A stretch of DNA of 64,000 bases, taken from contig JAJHZJ010000311.1 of the NCBI GenBank assembly GCA_023548195.1, positions 5,169,919 through 5,233,918 on the forward strand, in the 5' to 3' direction. Under the pieces are notes generated by a model that was not told where the DNA came from, did not search any database, and saw only the letters and a program-made list of their open reading frames with translations. The position numbers and the translations under genes are program-made. Origin of the DNA: Bettongia penicillata ogilbyi. Lineage: Eukaryota; Chordata; Mammalia; Diprotodontia; Potoroidae. Below are positions 21,096 through 32,882 of the stretch, piece by piece; positions within the stretch are counted from its first letter, which is position 1; each line of letters begins with the position of its first letter.

Positions 21096-22435
21096 TCTTT
21101 CTCTTCACTCCTCCCCGTTTTTCTTTTGGCTGAAGACTAACTGAATGTTGGTTAGGAGAAAAGGGTTCTGGTGATGAATTCATAGTGGGTAGCTCCTTCA
21201 GCAGCATTATATCCAGAAGGAAAGCTGACCTGCAGCCCAGTGCATCATAGGACTTAGATATGGTGTCTGACAGATCAGGGAGTGGGGCGGGAGAGGGTTT
21301 TTGTCAACCTGAAAATAAAGAGTATGAATTTGGTGAAGAATGAAGATTTTAGAACTCCATGCATGTGATAAAATGTTTGGGTCTTTAGTAGTAGCGCTTA
21401 GAGATTTAGTAGATCTTATAGAACAGAACTGAGTGAGTTAGAGGTACCATTGGATAAGTCAGAATGTTTTACATAGTATAGAAATAACTTTTTAATTCTA
21501 AAGTTTCAGAATTCAGTTTTAGCATATTACATCCCAGGTATGAGAGAGGATATTGTTGATAAAGGTCCCTTTTGGTACCCTAATGCTTAGCTTTTTCATA
21601 ACCACAGGTTGAAAATGAAAGTCCAGGGAATATGCAATGTTGATTTCTTACAGCTCTACCTAAAATCATGAGAAAAACACTGTCCCTAGGCATGGATCTG
21701 CTTATGCCCTAATACTTCCCCACCTAAAAGATAATTACTTCTTAATTAATTTAAGAGAGTTGAAGAAACTTGAAAATAGGTAAGTCTATATCTAGATCCT
21801 CCACCTTTTTCATTTGTCTCCCCCTCAACTTCTTTTATGAGTCCAGCTGCCAGGTATCTTTTGTCTGTCCCTGGCAGCACTTAATAATGTATGATTAGCA
21901 AAAACATTAAGCAAAGCAGGCAATTGTCCTACATTGATACAGCTCATTATTTCTTACTTTTGCTTCTTACTAGTAGCCTGTATCAGCAGGAAACCTTTAA
22001 AAACACAATAATCCCGGAAAAATATAAACCAGAGAACTCAGTTTAATCCATTGATTTGCATAGAAGGGAGTGGCGATGCTCATCTCCAAGTTGGTGAGCT
22101 AGGATGATAGGCTTAATGATTTTCGAGTTCATAAGACCTGACCCCAAATGCAACCACAAAAATGCACTTCAGAATCAAGTATAAGTGATTTATCCACATC
22201 CCCATTTTTATCCATTAGTGTGAATAAGAGGGAATTGAAACTTAGATTTGGAGATTTTTTTTTTTGACCCAATAGGAGTAGGTTGAAAACCTTGAGTATG
22301 CCTACTTAAAGAATGCATGAACCTTCCAGAGCAGGTTGATGTCTTCAGATACTTATCACCACCCTGCTCTTTGTTTTTTGTTTTTGCTTTTTTTGGAGAG
22401 AGACAACAAAAAACAACTCAATAACCTAAAAAAGT
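21096..22435. other. Intergenic sequence, nothing recognised
   Basis: AT-rich sequence with a few short T and A runs. No open frame, repeat family or RNA gene could be supported. Confidence 0.6.
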
Positions 22436-22443
22436 GAGCTGAT

Positions 22444-23206
22444 TATATTGTGAGAAAAAGGGGAAAGAAGACTGAGTAACGTAGACACATCCATAAAACT
22501 TTCAAAGAGGTAAAAGGCCTCTAGCACTTTGGGCAAGACGGCTGTGGAACTGGCTCCCATTTCTCTGTCTCTTGTATGGGGCATCTTCCTGGGCCCCTCT
22601 TAGGGCCAATCCTACACTCAGGGGCTTAAAGCTGATGGGGTATATAGGCTCTGGGAACCCCCTTGAATGCTCCTTCCCACTTGATCACTTGATCTGGCAT
22701 TCACCTGAGACCATAAAGCCTGTTAACCTTAAGGGAGCCTAGCCCTCCATTGTCCGTTACCTCCAGATTGTCCCCTGTGCTTCCCACCCTTAATCCCATC
22801 AAAATTCCACTCCCTCTGTTCTGACCTCTAGTCACCCCAGTCCATCAAAATCCTCCTGAGCCTCCTCCTCAAGACTCTCCCTAAACCCCTCCTCCCATCC
22901 TCCCACACTACTAGACTACCCCTAGATCCCTCCCACAGTCTTTCTGTATATAAGATCTTCTTTTCTCCATGAAGATGTTCAGATTCTATCTGGCTCAGGT
23001 TCAATCTAGCTGAGAGTCAACCTAACCAAGATTCAATCTGGCCGGTTTGCCAATACAAGCATCACAAATGCTTAGGTTCCTTAAGAATCTACCCAATATG
23101 ACAAATACTAAATAAACACTCTTTTTCTTTGGCTAAAAGAAGGCTTGAGTTGAATTCAGAGCCCTGGATGTCAGTATTTTGGAGTCTCACACTCCAAACC
23201 TCAACA
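22444..23206 (+). mobile_element. Solo LTR of an old endogenous retrovirus (probable)
   Basis: It is C-rich, with a TATA-like 'ctgtatataagatc' near 22945, AATAAA near 23111 and a terminal ...caaca at 23206. This is the promoter, then poly(A) signal, then CA end arrangement of an LTR. The best TG start is 22449. The flanks share GAGCTGAT (22436-22443 and 23207-23214), which is longer than usual for an LTR duplication, so the left edge is uncertain. No viral genes are attached. Confidence 0.7.
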
Positions 23207-23334
23207 GAGCTGATGATTAATCAAATGGTTGTTAATTACCTAGAAATTATGTCTCTTGGACTTTTTATTCATCACAGTTTCTTCCCTTGATAACTCTGTG
23301 TTCATATCTTTTGACCATTTATCAATTGGGGAAT

Positions 23335-23530
23335 GATGTTTTGCTCTCAAAGAAGACCATGACTTCAGGGAGATGATGACATGACTTGCAGTTGACTTTG
23401 ATTTGATTGAGGGAGGGCTGTGCAAAGTCACCAGCCTCACTTCCTCCTCCAGAGCCATCTGGGTGCAGTGGCCACATATTCATGAGGACAACTGGAAATG
23501 GTCCAGGATGATATGTAGGTCATGTATCCA
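23335..23530 (+). repeat. Marsupial interspersed repeat, copy 1 (family unnamed)
   Basis: This shares an extended match with the minus strand of 62490-62705, for example 'gagggagggctgtgcaaa' and 'ctccagagccatctgggt'. An L1-like scrap lies just before it (23255-23335). Confidence 0.75.
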
Positions 23531-23574
23531 TTTTCCCCAAGACTATTTGAACATCCTAAGTAATGAAGATTTCT

Positions 23575-24005
23575 GCGCTCACAGAACCTTCAGTGGCTCC
23601 CTAAATGCTCTGAATAGTTGCCAACAAAATCTTCCTATGGTGGACTTACACTACTTTTCCTTATCAAAAATCTTCAAGGGTTCCCTATAACCCTTGAATT
23701 ATTCAGCCTAGCATTTAAGGCTCTTGACATCTTGGTTCCTTAGCTACCTGCCTGTTCAGCATTATACTACTATGCTTCATAAACTTATATAGTTTAACTA
23801 AATTGGACTGCTAGCTGTTTCTTGAATCTTGCACTCTATCTCTAGTCTCATTGCATTCACACAGGTTTTCCCCTCTGCTATCAGGGCAATCCATTTTTAT
23901 CTTTACCTCTTGGAATCTTTGACTTCCTTCTTCATTCAGTTTAGGCTTTACTTCCTCAGAGCAGCCTTCCCTGATTTCCTTTTTCTTCTCCCAATTAATG
24001 TTCCA
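23575..24005 (+). mobile_element. L2 LINE fragment
   Basis: 'cttcagtggctccctaaatg', 'gcatttaaggctcttgacat' and 'cagagcagccttccctgatt' are the standard L2 3'-region order. Confidence 0.8.
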
Positions 24006-24056
24006 ATTAGTAGCATAGTAGAGAGGGCTGTCTTTGAAGTCAGGAAGATCTAGGCC

Positions 24057-24255
24057 AGGGTTGGGGAACCTGCAACCTCAAATCCACATGTGACCCTCTA
24101 GGTCCTTAAGTGTGGCCCTTTGAATGAATCCACGCTTCCTAGAACAAATCCCCTTAGTAAAAGGGTTCATTTGGCACAACTTAGACTTGGTCAAAAGGCC
24201 ACACCTGTGGAGGTCACATGTGGCCTGGAGACTTTAGGTTCTCCATCCTGAAGGC
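24057..24255. mobile_element. hAT-like MITE with long terminal inverted repeats
   Basis: The left end 'cagggttggggaacctgc' and right end 'ttaggttctccatcctg' are near inverse complements, as are the inner parts 'ccacatgtgaccctctaggt' and 'cacctgtggaggtcacatgt'. The middle ('aacaaatccccttagtaaaa') is also self-complementary. No transposase is present. Confidence 0.8.
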
Positions 24256-24269
24256 TCAAGTCTTGCCCT

Positions 24270-24415
24270 TCACATATGCCCTTCATAGATGCTATTATGC
24301 TCATTTTACAGATTAGAAACCTGAGGTCAGAGGAAGTTGTGACTTGCACAAAGTCACATGACTAGCAAACTTCCTGATTCTAAGACTGTTAGTCTTTCCC
24401 TTTAATACAACCTCT
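24270..24415 (-). repeat. MIR SINE
   Basis: 'cattttacagattagaaacc' and 'gacttgcacaaagtcacatg' are reverse-complement MIR. Confidence 0.75.
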
Positions 24416-24484
24416 CCTCCATCCTTTACCTTCTGTCCCCTCGCACAGCTTCCTCTCTAGTTCAGGCATTAATCACCTCTCTCC

Positions 24485-24770
24485 TAGAATTTTATTTTAT
24501 TTTTAAAAATGGGCTTTTATTGATATTTTTTGTTTCTTGAACCACCATAGTATCCCATGTATTCCTTCCTCACCCTTTCCTGGAGAGCCATTCCATATGA
24601 CAAATAGTATTTTTTTTGGACAGAGGAAAAAGTTAGCACAACTAATCAATACACTGAAAAAGTAAAAAAAACCTGTGTAATGTGTAACACTTGTGGGGTC
24701 TTCCACCTGCACAAAGGGGTAAGTTGGGGGGAGGGTCTTCATCTCTTCAAGTTCCACTTGATCTTTAAAA
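24485..24770 (-). mobile_element. LINE 3'UTR-type fragment
   Basis: On the minus strand it ends in 'atatcaataaaagcccattt' with an A-rich tail and contains 'ggaatggctctccaggaaag', a 3'-end pattern I associate with abundant marsupial LINE copies. It also gives a spurious 84-codon open frame on the minus strand. Confidence 0.55.
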
Positions 24771-26050
24771 TTTTATTACATTTAATTTTGATATTTTGAT
24801 ATGTCATCATTCATTCCATTTGCCTTGTTGTGGTTATTGTGTATATTGATTTCTTTGTCTTCAGTCCTCTAGCTAATCTTGTTAGGGTTTTTTAAAAAAA
24901 CATTTTATTCTTCTGTTCCCCTTTCCAAAAAGGATTTCTCTCACTCTATTACCCATTTTCTCTTCCTATCTACTTGGCATAACCTCCCTTTCTGATTCAT
25001 GACCCCTATAATAATCTGATCTACCTCTTTTCTCTGTACTTACTCTTCATGCCATCAAAGCTTCCAATATAGCCATTCTAGACTTACCCCATGGATTCTC
25101 ACTTTCTCTTGTGTCTCACTCTCAGAATAATGCCAACTATTGAAGGTGTCAGAAAAGACCCTGGCCTATGGAAGGACCCCACTACCGAGCTATATTGTCT
25201 CTTGTTGACCCTTTTCCCCCTACTTTTTCTTGGAAATCTCCTATGCCCATGCTCTCCCCCTCCTCCAAGTGTCAGTTGTTCCAAGGGGTTCCAATTGCCC
25301 CCTTCCCAATATAAGTAGACTTTTGAAGCACCAGATACCCCAGACTTTATCTGGTGCAAGGTCCTCATCTTCCTTCACCAACCATTCCTCTTCACCCATA
25401 GTGCCATTCATCAGCCTCCCACCTCCAAAGCCAGGTCTCCTTACCTCCCCTATTTTCAGTCTTTCAGTTTTCTTCGACTACTGTCCTGTAGGCTCTTTTA
25501 TTTTTGATACTACAGAGGTCACCTTCCTCTCATTGCTAGTTTTTATCTAACCCTGGCTAATCACACTCTTCACCATCCCCCTGCAATTCCCTCTCCACGT
25601 ACCCTCCCATGTTGTAATGTAGTCTCACAAAAGAAGCATTCACCTGTAGGCTGGGTATCACCAGACTCTGACCATAATACCCCTTTCCACCTCTTTGCTA
25701 TTACCTCTACTAGGTTTTCACCTTCACCCCATCTCCTTGTGTACCTTAGAAAGAAGCCTTTTACTAGTTCTTCCATGGTCACTGTTGCATTCACTCCTGC
25801 CTTACTGTTGTTTTGGGATATTCAAGATGCAAACAATCTTTTCACTTCTAGTTTTCTTTCTAAAAACATTTCAAACTCTTCTTTACTATTCAAAGCCCAT
25901 CTTTTGTCCTGTGTGGTTATGCTCAGTTTTGCAGTGTTGGTCATCCTGGGTTGTTTCTGGAGTTCTGTGGTTCTTCAGAACATATTCTATTCCTTTGTCT
26001 TTTTTCTAGTGAGTGAAGAACCATCTTGCATTATTCAAATGTCCTTTTAT
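24771..26050. other. T/C-rich intergenic sequence, not classified
   Basis: Pyrimidine-rich, with several overlapping open frames of 75-106 codons in different frames and on both strands. That pattern reflects biased composition, not genes. It may be the middle of the LINE that surrounds it. Confidence 0.5.
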
Positions 26051-27480
26051 ATTTGAAGGTCTTTCTCCTGATGCCTTGCAGAACTTACTGTTTCTGAATT
26101 AGATTGTTACATTTAACTATTATGTGTCTTGAAGTTTGTAGCCTTGGTTTTCTTCCATCCCCTGGAGATGATCTGTGAATTCTTTCAACTGGGATTTCAT
26201 TTTCTGTGTTTAGAAGTTTTGGGCAGTTCTTTTATATTATTTCCTTCATTGTTCTGTTAAGGATTTTTGTCCCACCATGTTCTTTTCTGTTATTTCTACA
26301 TACCCTGTCCTCAAGATGAGTATGTTTTACTTGCATAATGAGCATATTTCCTTTGAATGTTATCGTTTTTGCTTCTCTTCTAGGCTGTTTTTCCCATCTG
26401 TGTATTTGCATTCCCAATTTATTCTTCTCTCTTAGGTTCCTTTGTTGAGACTTGCCATTGCAGATTCCAATTTTTCCATTGTGCTTATTGGTTTTTCTGT
26501 GAAGGACGTAGATTCTGCTTTCATAATCCTCATTTCTCTTTTAAACCACTCAGGAACTGGTTGCTATAATTCCATGTCCTCCTGAAATTCCAAAGAGTTC
26601 TCTTCCTGTCATGTGTTATATCATTTTCCTTAATATTGCAGATTTATTTACTATATCTGGAGACCAACTTTTCTTTGGTTGTCACTGTTTTCTTCTTTTA
26701 ACTTCTCTGTTTATGTTCCAGGTCTTTGGGTTTTCTTCTTCCTGAAGCCTTTGGCCTTTTTTCCCCACTTTCTTTTTCTTATCACTTACTTTCTGACTCC
26801 TTGCCTTCTGATTATGGTTTCCTGTGTCTCAGCCTCCTCTCACACTGGATAATTCATAGTTCACCAGGCTAGGTCCTCCCCCAGATGATTTTTGGGTGGT
26901 CCCTGAGGATGCTGTGCTCTTTTTCTCAGATTTGGTATAGTACTGCACAGCACCTTCCATGCAGAGTGTTCTGGTGTTCTGGTGACCTTTCTCACTCCCT
27001 CTGCTCCTCAGCCGTCCAGCCCAGCATTGACAATTCAGAATCTGTTTTCTCCATCACCTGAAGTTCATAGATTGGCAGCACTAATACTTCTGGTTAAAGC
27101 CCTTTGCAGGTTTTTGCTCCTGAAAGGTTGTAGTTAAGCTGACTGTTGAGGCCCAGGAAAACTTGTGCAACCTGGAGCCAGGATTTCCTCAGCACTGGAA
27201 AGAGGACAAGGAGATTAGGGGTGGGTTTTTATGCCATTCTGTGCCATGTGGTTGGGTTTGCTAGGGCAACTCCACTGCTATTAGTGGGGTAAATGGGGAA
27301 AGAACACTGAGTGAGCTCAGTGTTAGTTCCTGGATTTGTTTTATTAACTTCTTTTGGATTCTAGGTGTCCTAGGCCATGGAGTCAGGTGAAGTTGCTTTA
27401 CCTTTGGCACATAATTTTTGTTTTGGAGAGATAAGAGAAGTTATAGGGATCAGAGAAAATGTTCAATCTGCCATCTTATT
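26051..27480 (-). mobile_element. L1-type 5' region, minus strand (probable)
   Basis: On the minus strand it starts at about 27480 with 'gcaataagatggcagattga', close to the 'aagatggc' start of mammalian L1 5'UTRs. It runs through T-rich ORF1-like sequence towards 26050. No intact frame. Confidence 0.55.
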
Positions 27481-27499
27481 GCTCATATGACCTTGAAGT

Positions 27500-28170
27500 C
27501 CTAAACTATTTATTTTTAAATGTTTAAATTAAACTTATTTTTTTCAAACCAATCTGCCTTTTCTTCCATTCCATTCCCTCTTCTCCCACTCCTCTGAGAA
27601 AGAAAAAATAAAATCCCTGTTACAAACATGTATTTCCATATTGTCCATATCCAAAATCTAAATAGAAGCAAACAAACCTCAACCATGATTCACTCTCTAT
27701 TCTTAGTTCATCACTGCTCAAGAAATGGGTCTTGAGTAACAAGACTGGTCATTATGCTGGTCAGAATTCTTAAGTCTTTCATAGTTGTTGGTCTTTATAA
27801 TATTGTTGTCATCATATAATCTATTCTCTTGGTTCTGTTTACCTCATTCTGCCTCGGTTCATACAAATCTTCTTAGTTTTTTCTGAAACTATTCTTCAAC
27901 ATTTTTTACAACACAACAATATCCCATCACATGTTCAGTCACAAACTAGTTGATGGATAACCTTCATTTTCCAATTCATTGCCACCACAAAAAGAGCTAT
28001 ACATATTTTTGTAATTCCTTAGAGTTTGTTTTGCTTAGGATTAATCTTTCTTTTAATCTACTTTCCTTCTAAATCCCTTCTTCTTTTTCCCCCTATCTTT
28101 TCTGTTTTCCTTTTGAGTGAAATATATTTCTACATTCAACTGTATGTGAATATTTTTTACTAACTACTAT
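27500..28170 (-). mobile_element. L1-type 3' region, minus strand
   Basis: It is the same family as 8820-9500. Both have 'aatctgcctt(t/c)tcttcc', an aaataaaa(t/c)ccc motif, the 'gtcagaattct(t/a)' phrase, and the reversed L1 C-terminus ('ttgccaccacaaaaagagct'). Confidence 0.7.
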
Positions 28171-28179
28171 TGTTGCCCT

Positions 28180-28325
28180 CAGTTTACAGATTAGGAAACT
28201 GAGTTTCATATGGGTTAAGTGACTTGCGCAGGGTCACAGTCTAGTAAGTATCTGAGGCCAGATTTTAACTCAGATCTTCCCGACTCCTTCTCCACTACTC
28301 TGTCTATCATGCCTACCTAGCTGCT
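28180..28325 (-). repeat. MIR / marsupial SINE
   Basis: 'cagattaggaaactgagttt' and 'gtgacttgcgcagggtcaca', ending 'tgcctacctagctgc' (a SINE head in reverse). Confidence 0.8.
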
Positions 28326-28454
28326 AAAGGATGGACCATTCCCAACCACATCAACATTTTTCTCTTCTGATTTCTGATAAGTGTCTACTTGGCACTTGAT
28401 CATTTTCTAACCTGTGTTGTTTTCTGATTGCTTCATATAAATAAAGTCTTGTGG

Positions 28455-28595
28455 ACTTCTAAGAGAGTGTAAGTACCTTGTAAGTAGGAATCATATTTTA
28501 TATTCTTTTTTTAATCCTACATACAGCATTTGGTACGATGCTGGGTATATGATAAAGGCTTAATGATTACTTGTGGAATAGAATTTCTATTTTGT
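28455..28595 (+). mobile_element. L2 LINE 3' end
   Basis: 'gtaagtaccttgtaagtagg' followed by 'gtatatgataaaggcttaat' fits the L2 end. 28596-29225 shows nothing nameable. Confidence 0.65.
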
Positions 28596-29229
28596 TTTGT
28601 ATTTTTAGGGGCCAGAGTGGAGTTTATTGCAGCAGGGACTGAGGGAGGTGGCTGGTTTCCAAGTTCTACCATGCATTAACTATATGCATTGATTTTCTAC
28701 CTGTTTTCCCAACTGTAAAATGAGAGCAGTAATCCTTGCCTTTTTGAAGAGCTGAGGATTTTAGACTTCGTAAGTGAATGGTGTTCTCTTTACAGTAGTT
28801 CCTCAGCTCTTGTTTAACCCTATAGAGATGATCTATTTTATATATTATTTCTGAAAAATTTAATCTCCAGATTGCCTTTCTCTATGTCAACTAATTGGCT
28901 GAGATCCATCTCCTGTGTCAGTTTCTAAGGAACAAAGGAATGCAAATTAATTTTAAAATTTATCTAAGCTGAACATAATAGAAAGGGTAAATTTGCTGGT
29001 ACTAGGAAAAAATTCTAAGCTCAAATGGAAATTATATTTGTGTTGTTTGTTACTTTGGTTTATCCATTAAGGCTGATATTTTGAAGTTGGTTAATAAAAT
29101 CTTTTAGGCTAATGGCATCATGGGAAGGTATGAAAGTTGTTGGACAAAGTTCTTAAAATAGTCCAGCTCATATTTCTATTCTTTAATTCTTAACAACTCT
29201 TTTGGCAATTATCAAAGAGGGAAAGGACC

Positions 29230-29480
29230 TTAGAAATCATTTCATCCTAGGAACATAAGGTTTGAAGTTGAACAACCCTTAGAGATCAGGGGATTGTAAG
29301 ATCCAGAGCTCAGATGATATTGAGATACCATGCTATCCACCCTCAAATTTTAATAAATGAGGAAACAGCCCCAGAGAAGTTAAGTAACATGCCCAAGGTC
29401 ACACTGTTAATGAGCAGCTGTCAGATCTAGAAGCTAGGATACAGATCTTTTCACTTTACTATATAATACAGCCTCTCTGT
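29230..29480 (-). repeat. MIR SINE
   Basis: 'atgaggaaacagccccagag' and 'acatgcccaaggtcacactg' are reverse-complement MIR core. Confidence 0.75.
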
Positions 29481-30165
29481 TGACTTTGAGAGATAATCTG
29501 TTCCTTGGGAAGAAATAATCACATCCTAGATGCCATATGGGAAAGATATGGAGCAACTCTCTTGCTATGCTCTTCTTTGTGGGCGTCTGATTCCTTACTT
29601 AGGCCCCTCTTAACTTCAGGGCTGGGGATGGTGCAGGTGAAGGGCTGCTCTAGTGCCTAAAATGTCCAGTTTATTTCTTTTATAATCGAAGAAATTTATT
29701 GTTAGCGTTGCTACACCCAATTCCTTCCTAATTTTGATGTGCTACAATAATAAAGTTTTCTGAATGTAGTGGAGTGGGTTCCGTTGGATTTTGAGTTATA
29801 GTTTAAAGCCCAGACAACTTACAGAGGAAAAAGGAGGAAGCCGGCAACATCAAACTGAATATTTCCTTTACTTGGATGGGGCATGTGCCTGCCTGATGCA
29901 GCATCTTTGAGCTTGCTGCAGATGAAGAGAGAGAGTGATGGGACCAAAGGCCAGTAGGAAAGATGAGGGCCCGGACCAAGCCGAGAAGGGGTGGGGGGGA
30001 GTAGACCCCCGGCATAAAGGAGGTCAGAGATCAGCTAACCAAACCTTGTCATTTTATGAATGAGTTCTGTCCTGATCTAAATTGGGCTAGAAATTCTAGG
30101 TGACTCACAAGTACAAACAAGGTTTCTTTTGCCCTGATATGATCATAGATAATAGTCTCCCCCCG
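29481..30165. other. Intergenic, nothing recognised
   Basis: No gene, RNA or repeat family could be supported. AATAAAG occurs near 29748, but there is no upstream coding sequence. Confidence 0.5.
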
Positions 30166-30174
30166 CCCCACCCC

Positions 30175-30310
30175 ACTGCTGCCCATTTTACAGATAAGGA
30201 AACTGTAGTCCAAAGAGATTGTGACATCCAAATTTACACAGGAAATTAGTGGCAGAGGATTTAGGTCCTTTTACTCCAAATCCAATGTTTTTTGCATTGC
30301 ATTAATCTGC
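30175..30310 (-). repeat. MIR SINE
   Basis: 'cagataaggaaactgtagtc' with 'aatttacacaggaaattagt'. 30311-30920 after it has no recognised feature; the open frames there overlap each other on both strands and look accidental. Confidence 0.65.
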
Positions 30311-30924
30311 TTCCTGAATTCAGGTTGCATCATCAGTAGTGTTCGCCAGGATTTCATAATATCCAGAGCAGATTTGTATATAATTCTTGTACCATTGATT
30401 TATGTAACAATATATGTTAGGGCATCCCCCAGTGGCTATATTGCAGCCAAAGGGATGAGAGAAGTTAACACTCCCCACCCCCACCCTGTGTACTTCTGCC
30501 AATGCCATCCCTTCAGCACACCTGGCAGGGATGTACTGCTGATGGCTACCCACAGAGAGCTCAGGATGAGAGCAGCCAAGGCTACGTTTAAAAGAGCTTT
30601 GGTTTCTGTAGAATGAAAGCTTGAAGGTCTTTTCTCAGAGTTCTAAGGGTATCTCAGTGAATGATGAGAATTTATCTTACCTGGACAGTACCCCCTGCTC
30701 TCTATGTTCTCCTCTCTTCCCTCCTTTTCCATCCCCAGTACCACAGTCTGTGGTTCTATGTTGAAAAATCAAGCAGAGAGGTCCATGCTGAAGTAGAGAA
30801 CTCTAGGGACAGTTAATTTGTGAATTCCTTCTTTTCATACAGTTGGAATAGCTCCTGAAAAGTCATCTTGTCCATTGCTTTACTTTTAGCCACAACTATA
30901 CCTAGGTTGGGCAGCCATTCCTAA

Positions 30925-31165
30925 GGGGCAGCTAGGTGATACAGTGGACAGAGCACTATGTTTGGAGTCAAGAAAACCTTAGTTCAAATCTGGCCTCATA
31001 CACTTACTAGCTGTGTAACTATGGGCAAGTCACTTACCCTGTATACTTCAGTTTCCTCATCTGTAAGAGGAGCTGGAGAAGGAAATGGCAAACTGCTCCA
31101 GGATCTTTGCCAAGAAAACCCCAAATGGGGTCACAAAGAGTCAAACAAAACTGAACAACAACATG
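30925..31165 (+). repeat. Marsupial tRNA-derived SINE, near full length
   Basis: 'ggggcagctaggtgatacag' head, 'cagtttcctcatctgtaaga' core, 'ggagaaggaaatggcaaact' tail, ending in 'actgaacaacaaca'. Confidence 0.9.
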
Positions 31166-31169
31166 CCTA

Positions 31170-31535
31170 GGCTCAGACTACTCTTCTAGATTGGAATGCC
31201 CTTTCTATCTCCTGGTTTGTCTAAAATATACCCATTTTTAAGGCACTGATTCATTCTTCCTTCCCTCTACATGACTTGGCCAGTTGCCTCCCTCCCCCCC
31301 CCCCCCAGTTCTCTTTTCTATAAATTTCTACATCATTTACCTCTTCAACACACCCTTTAATACCTCATTACATTTGTCACTTACTGTTCTTAAATTGTTT
31401 CCTAAATTAAACCATAGACTTCTCGAGCCTGTATATCACTTTTTTGTCATCCCACTGGTACCAACAAATTGGTAGTGCCTTGTTAACATATATAGTAGAG
31501 GCTCAATAAATTCTTATTGATTGATTGATGAGAGA
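31170..31535 (+). mobile_element. L2 LINE 3' end
   Basis: 'tagattggaatgccctttct' through 'gaggctcaataaattcttat' follows L2 order. It includes a 13-base C run at 31294-31306. Confidence 0.7.
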
Positions 31536-32064
31536 CAATATGGCTTAGAGGGTGGAGATCAAGAGCCTTCCTTCAAGTCAGGAAAATCTAGGTTGAAGTC
31601 TTTTCTCTGACATAGACTTGTGTTTTGTGTCTGTAACCATGTGGCCATAGCCAAGAGTCACTTAGCTTTAAGCGTCCCACAGAGGACAGATTGAATCTGT
31701 ATTCTCTCTGAGACTGTAGATTCTATTTTGTGGTTGATCTGCATTGATAGAAGGTGTTTCCACATATGGAGTTCCCTACGTTGATGAAGTTGCAGGCCAC
31801 AAAGGGGGGGCGGAAAGTCAATTGATAGCTGTGTATTCTGTGTTATCTTACATTTAAACATATTCACATAAGTTTAACAACTTCCCTCAATCACTTTTGC
31901 TATGGTCTAATGACTCTTATGATCAGGCTGATTATATTCCAATCCCAAGTAAGTCCCCCTTGCTATAACTTACACCCTTATCAACTTGTCTGCTTCTCAG
32001 TAGAGATGAAGACTATCTAGTCAACAGTTTAGAAGGAAGAGTCAAGGGGCAGAGGACAGTTTTT

Positions 32065-32210
32065 ATTTTAGTTTTTTTTTTTTTTCTGAGGCAGTTGAGG
32101 TTAAATGACTTGCCCAGGATCATACAACCAATAAGTGTCTGAGCCTGGATGTGAACTCAGGTCTTCCTGGCTCCAGGGCTAGTGCTCTATCTACTATGTT
32201 CCTACTTTAG
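32065..32210 (-). repeat. Marsupial SINE / MIR, minus
   Basis: 'gacttgcccaggatcataca' and 'gaactcaggtcttcctggct' in reverse SINE order. Confidence 0.8.
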
Positions 32211-32289
32211 TTTTTAAGAGGGGCGAATTGCTGAGAATGCTCCTTCACACCTCCGTAGAAGCTAAGCTGGTCTATTGGCTTCTTCTCTA

Positions 32290-32515
32290 CACAGCTTTTT
32301 GTCTTTGAAGAGGCTGTGTGCCTGGAAAGCTCTCCCTCTTGATCCTCCCAGCTTTTAGAGCTCTGTCCCCATACCCAGAAGTCACTTTGTGTTTACTTAT
32401 TCTGAATATCTATTGTTATTCTCAGTAGAATGGAAGGTCCTTGAGGACAAGGACAATTTCATTTTTGTCTTTGTGTCTCCTGTGTCTAGTAATTGAATTG
32501 ATCTTGCTGCTGCTT
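32290..32515 (+). mobile_element. L2 LINE 3' end
   Basis: 'gcctggaaagctctccctct' and 'agaatggaaggtccttgagg' are L2 phrases. It lies about 300 bases upstream of the SCN2B start codon. Confidence 0.7.
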
Positions 32516-32812
32516 GGAACTTTTTTTTATGCCCTCCCTCCTGCTTTGAAAAAAATCCACCAACCATAAAATTTTTCCTGTGTCCCTTTTCCTATCTTCC
32601 TCTATCTTCCTTTTTTTTTTTTTTAAAGCAGCAACAGACTAGCCAGCCATATTATAGAGATGGAAATAAAGCTGCCCCAATAGTACAAATGTCTTTGAAA
32701 TAAGTCCGTGTATTTTTTTTTTTTAGCATCTAACCACTTCTCACCTTCCAGCCCTGAGTCCCCAGATCATCCCCTCCCAGCCCCTAACCAAACTACATCT
32801 CAATCCTTGAAA

Positions 32813-32882
32813 ATGCACAGAGACGCCTGGCTACCTCGCCCATCCTTCTATTTCACTGGGCTCAGTCTGTTTTTCTCTCTGG
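32813..32882 (+). CDS. SCN2B: SCN2B coding exon 1 (signal peptide)
   Basis: It starts at ATG 32813 ('MHRDAWLPRP', identical to human) and ends at CTGG|gtaagt, phase 1. It encodes most of the signal peptide. Upstream sequence (about 32725-32812) is C-rich, CpG-poor and presumably 5'UTR. No TATA box is evident close by, so this looks like a tissue-restricted non-CpG promoter or an internal 5'UTR exon. Confidence 0.96.

Noticed and set aside
22444..23206. Possible intact endogenous retrovirus
   Set aside because: Only a single LTR-like unit is present; no gag, pol or env reading frame is adjacent.
24771..26056. Overlapping frames of 75-106 codons in T/C-rich sequence
   Set aside because: Frames occur in all registers and on both strands, as expected from biased composition.
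30221..30616. 131-codon plus-strand frame
   Set aside because: It begins in a MIR remnant, has no domain or splice context, and is matched by a minus-strand frame over the same bases.
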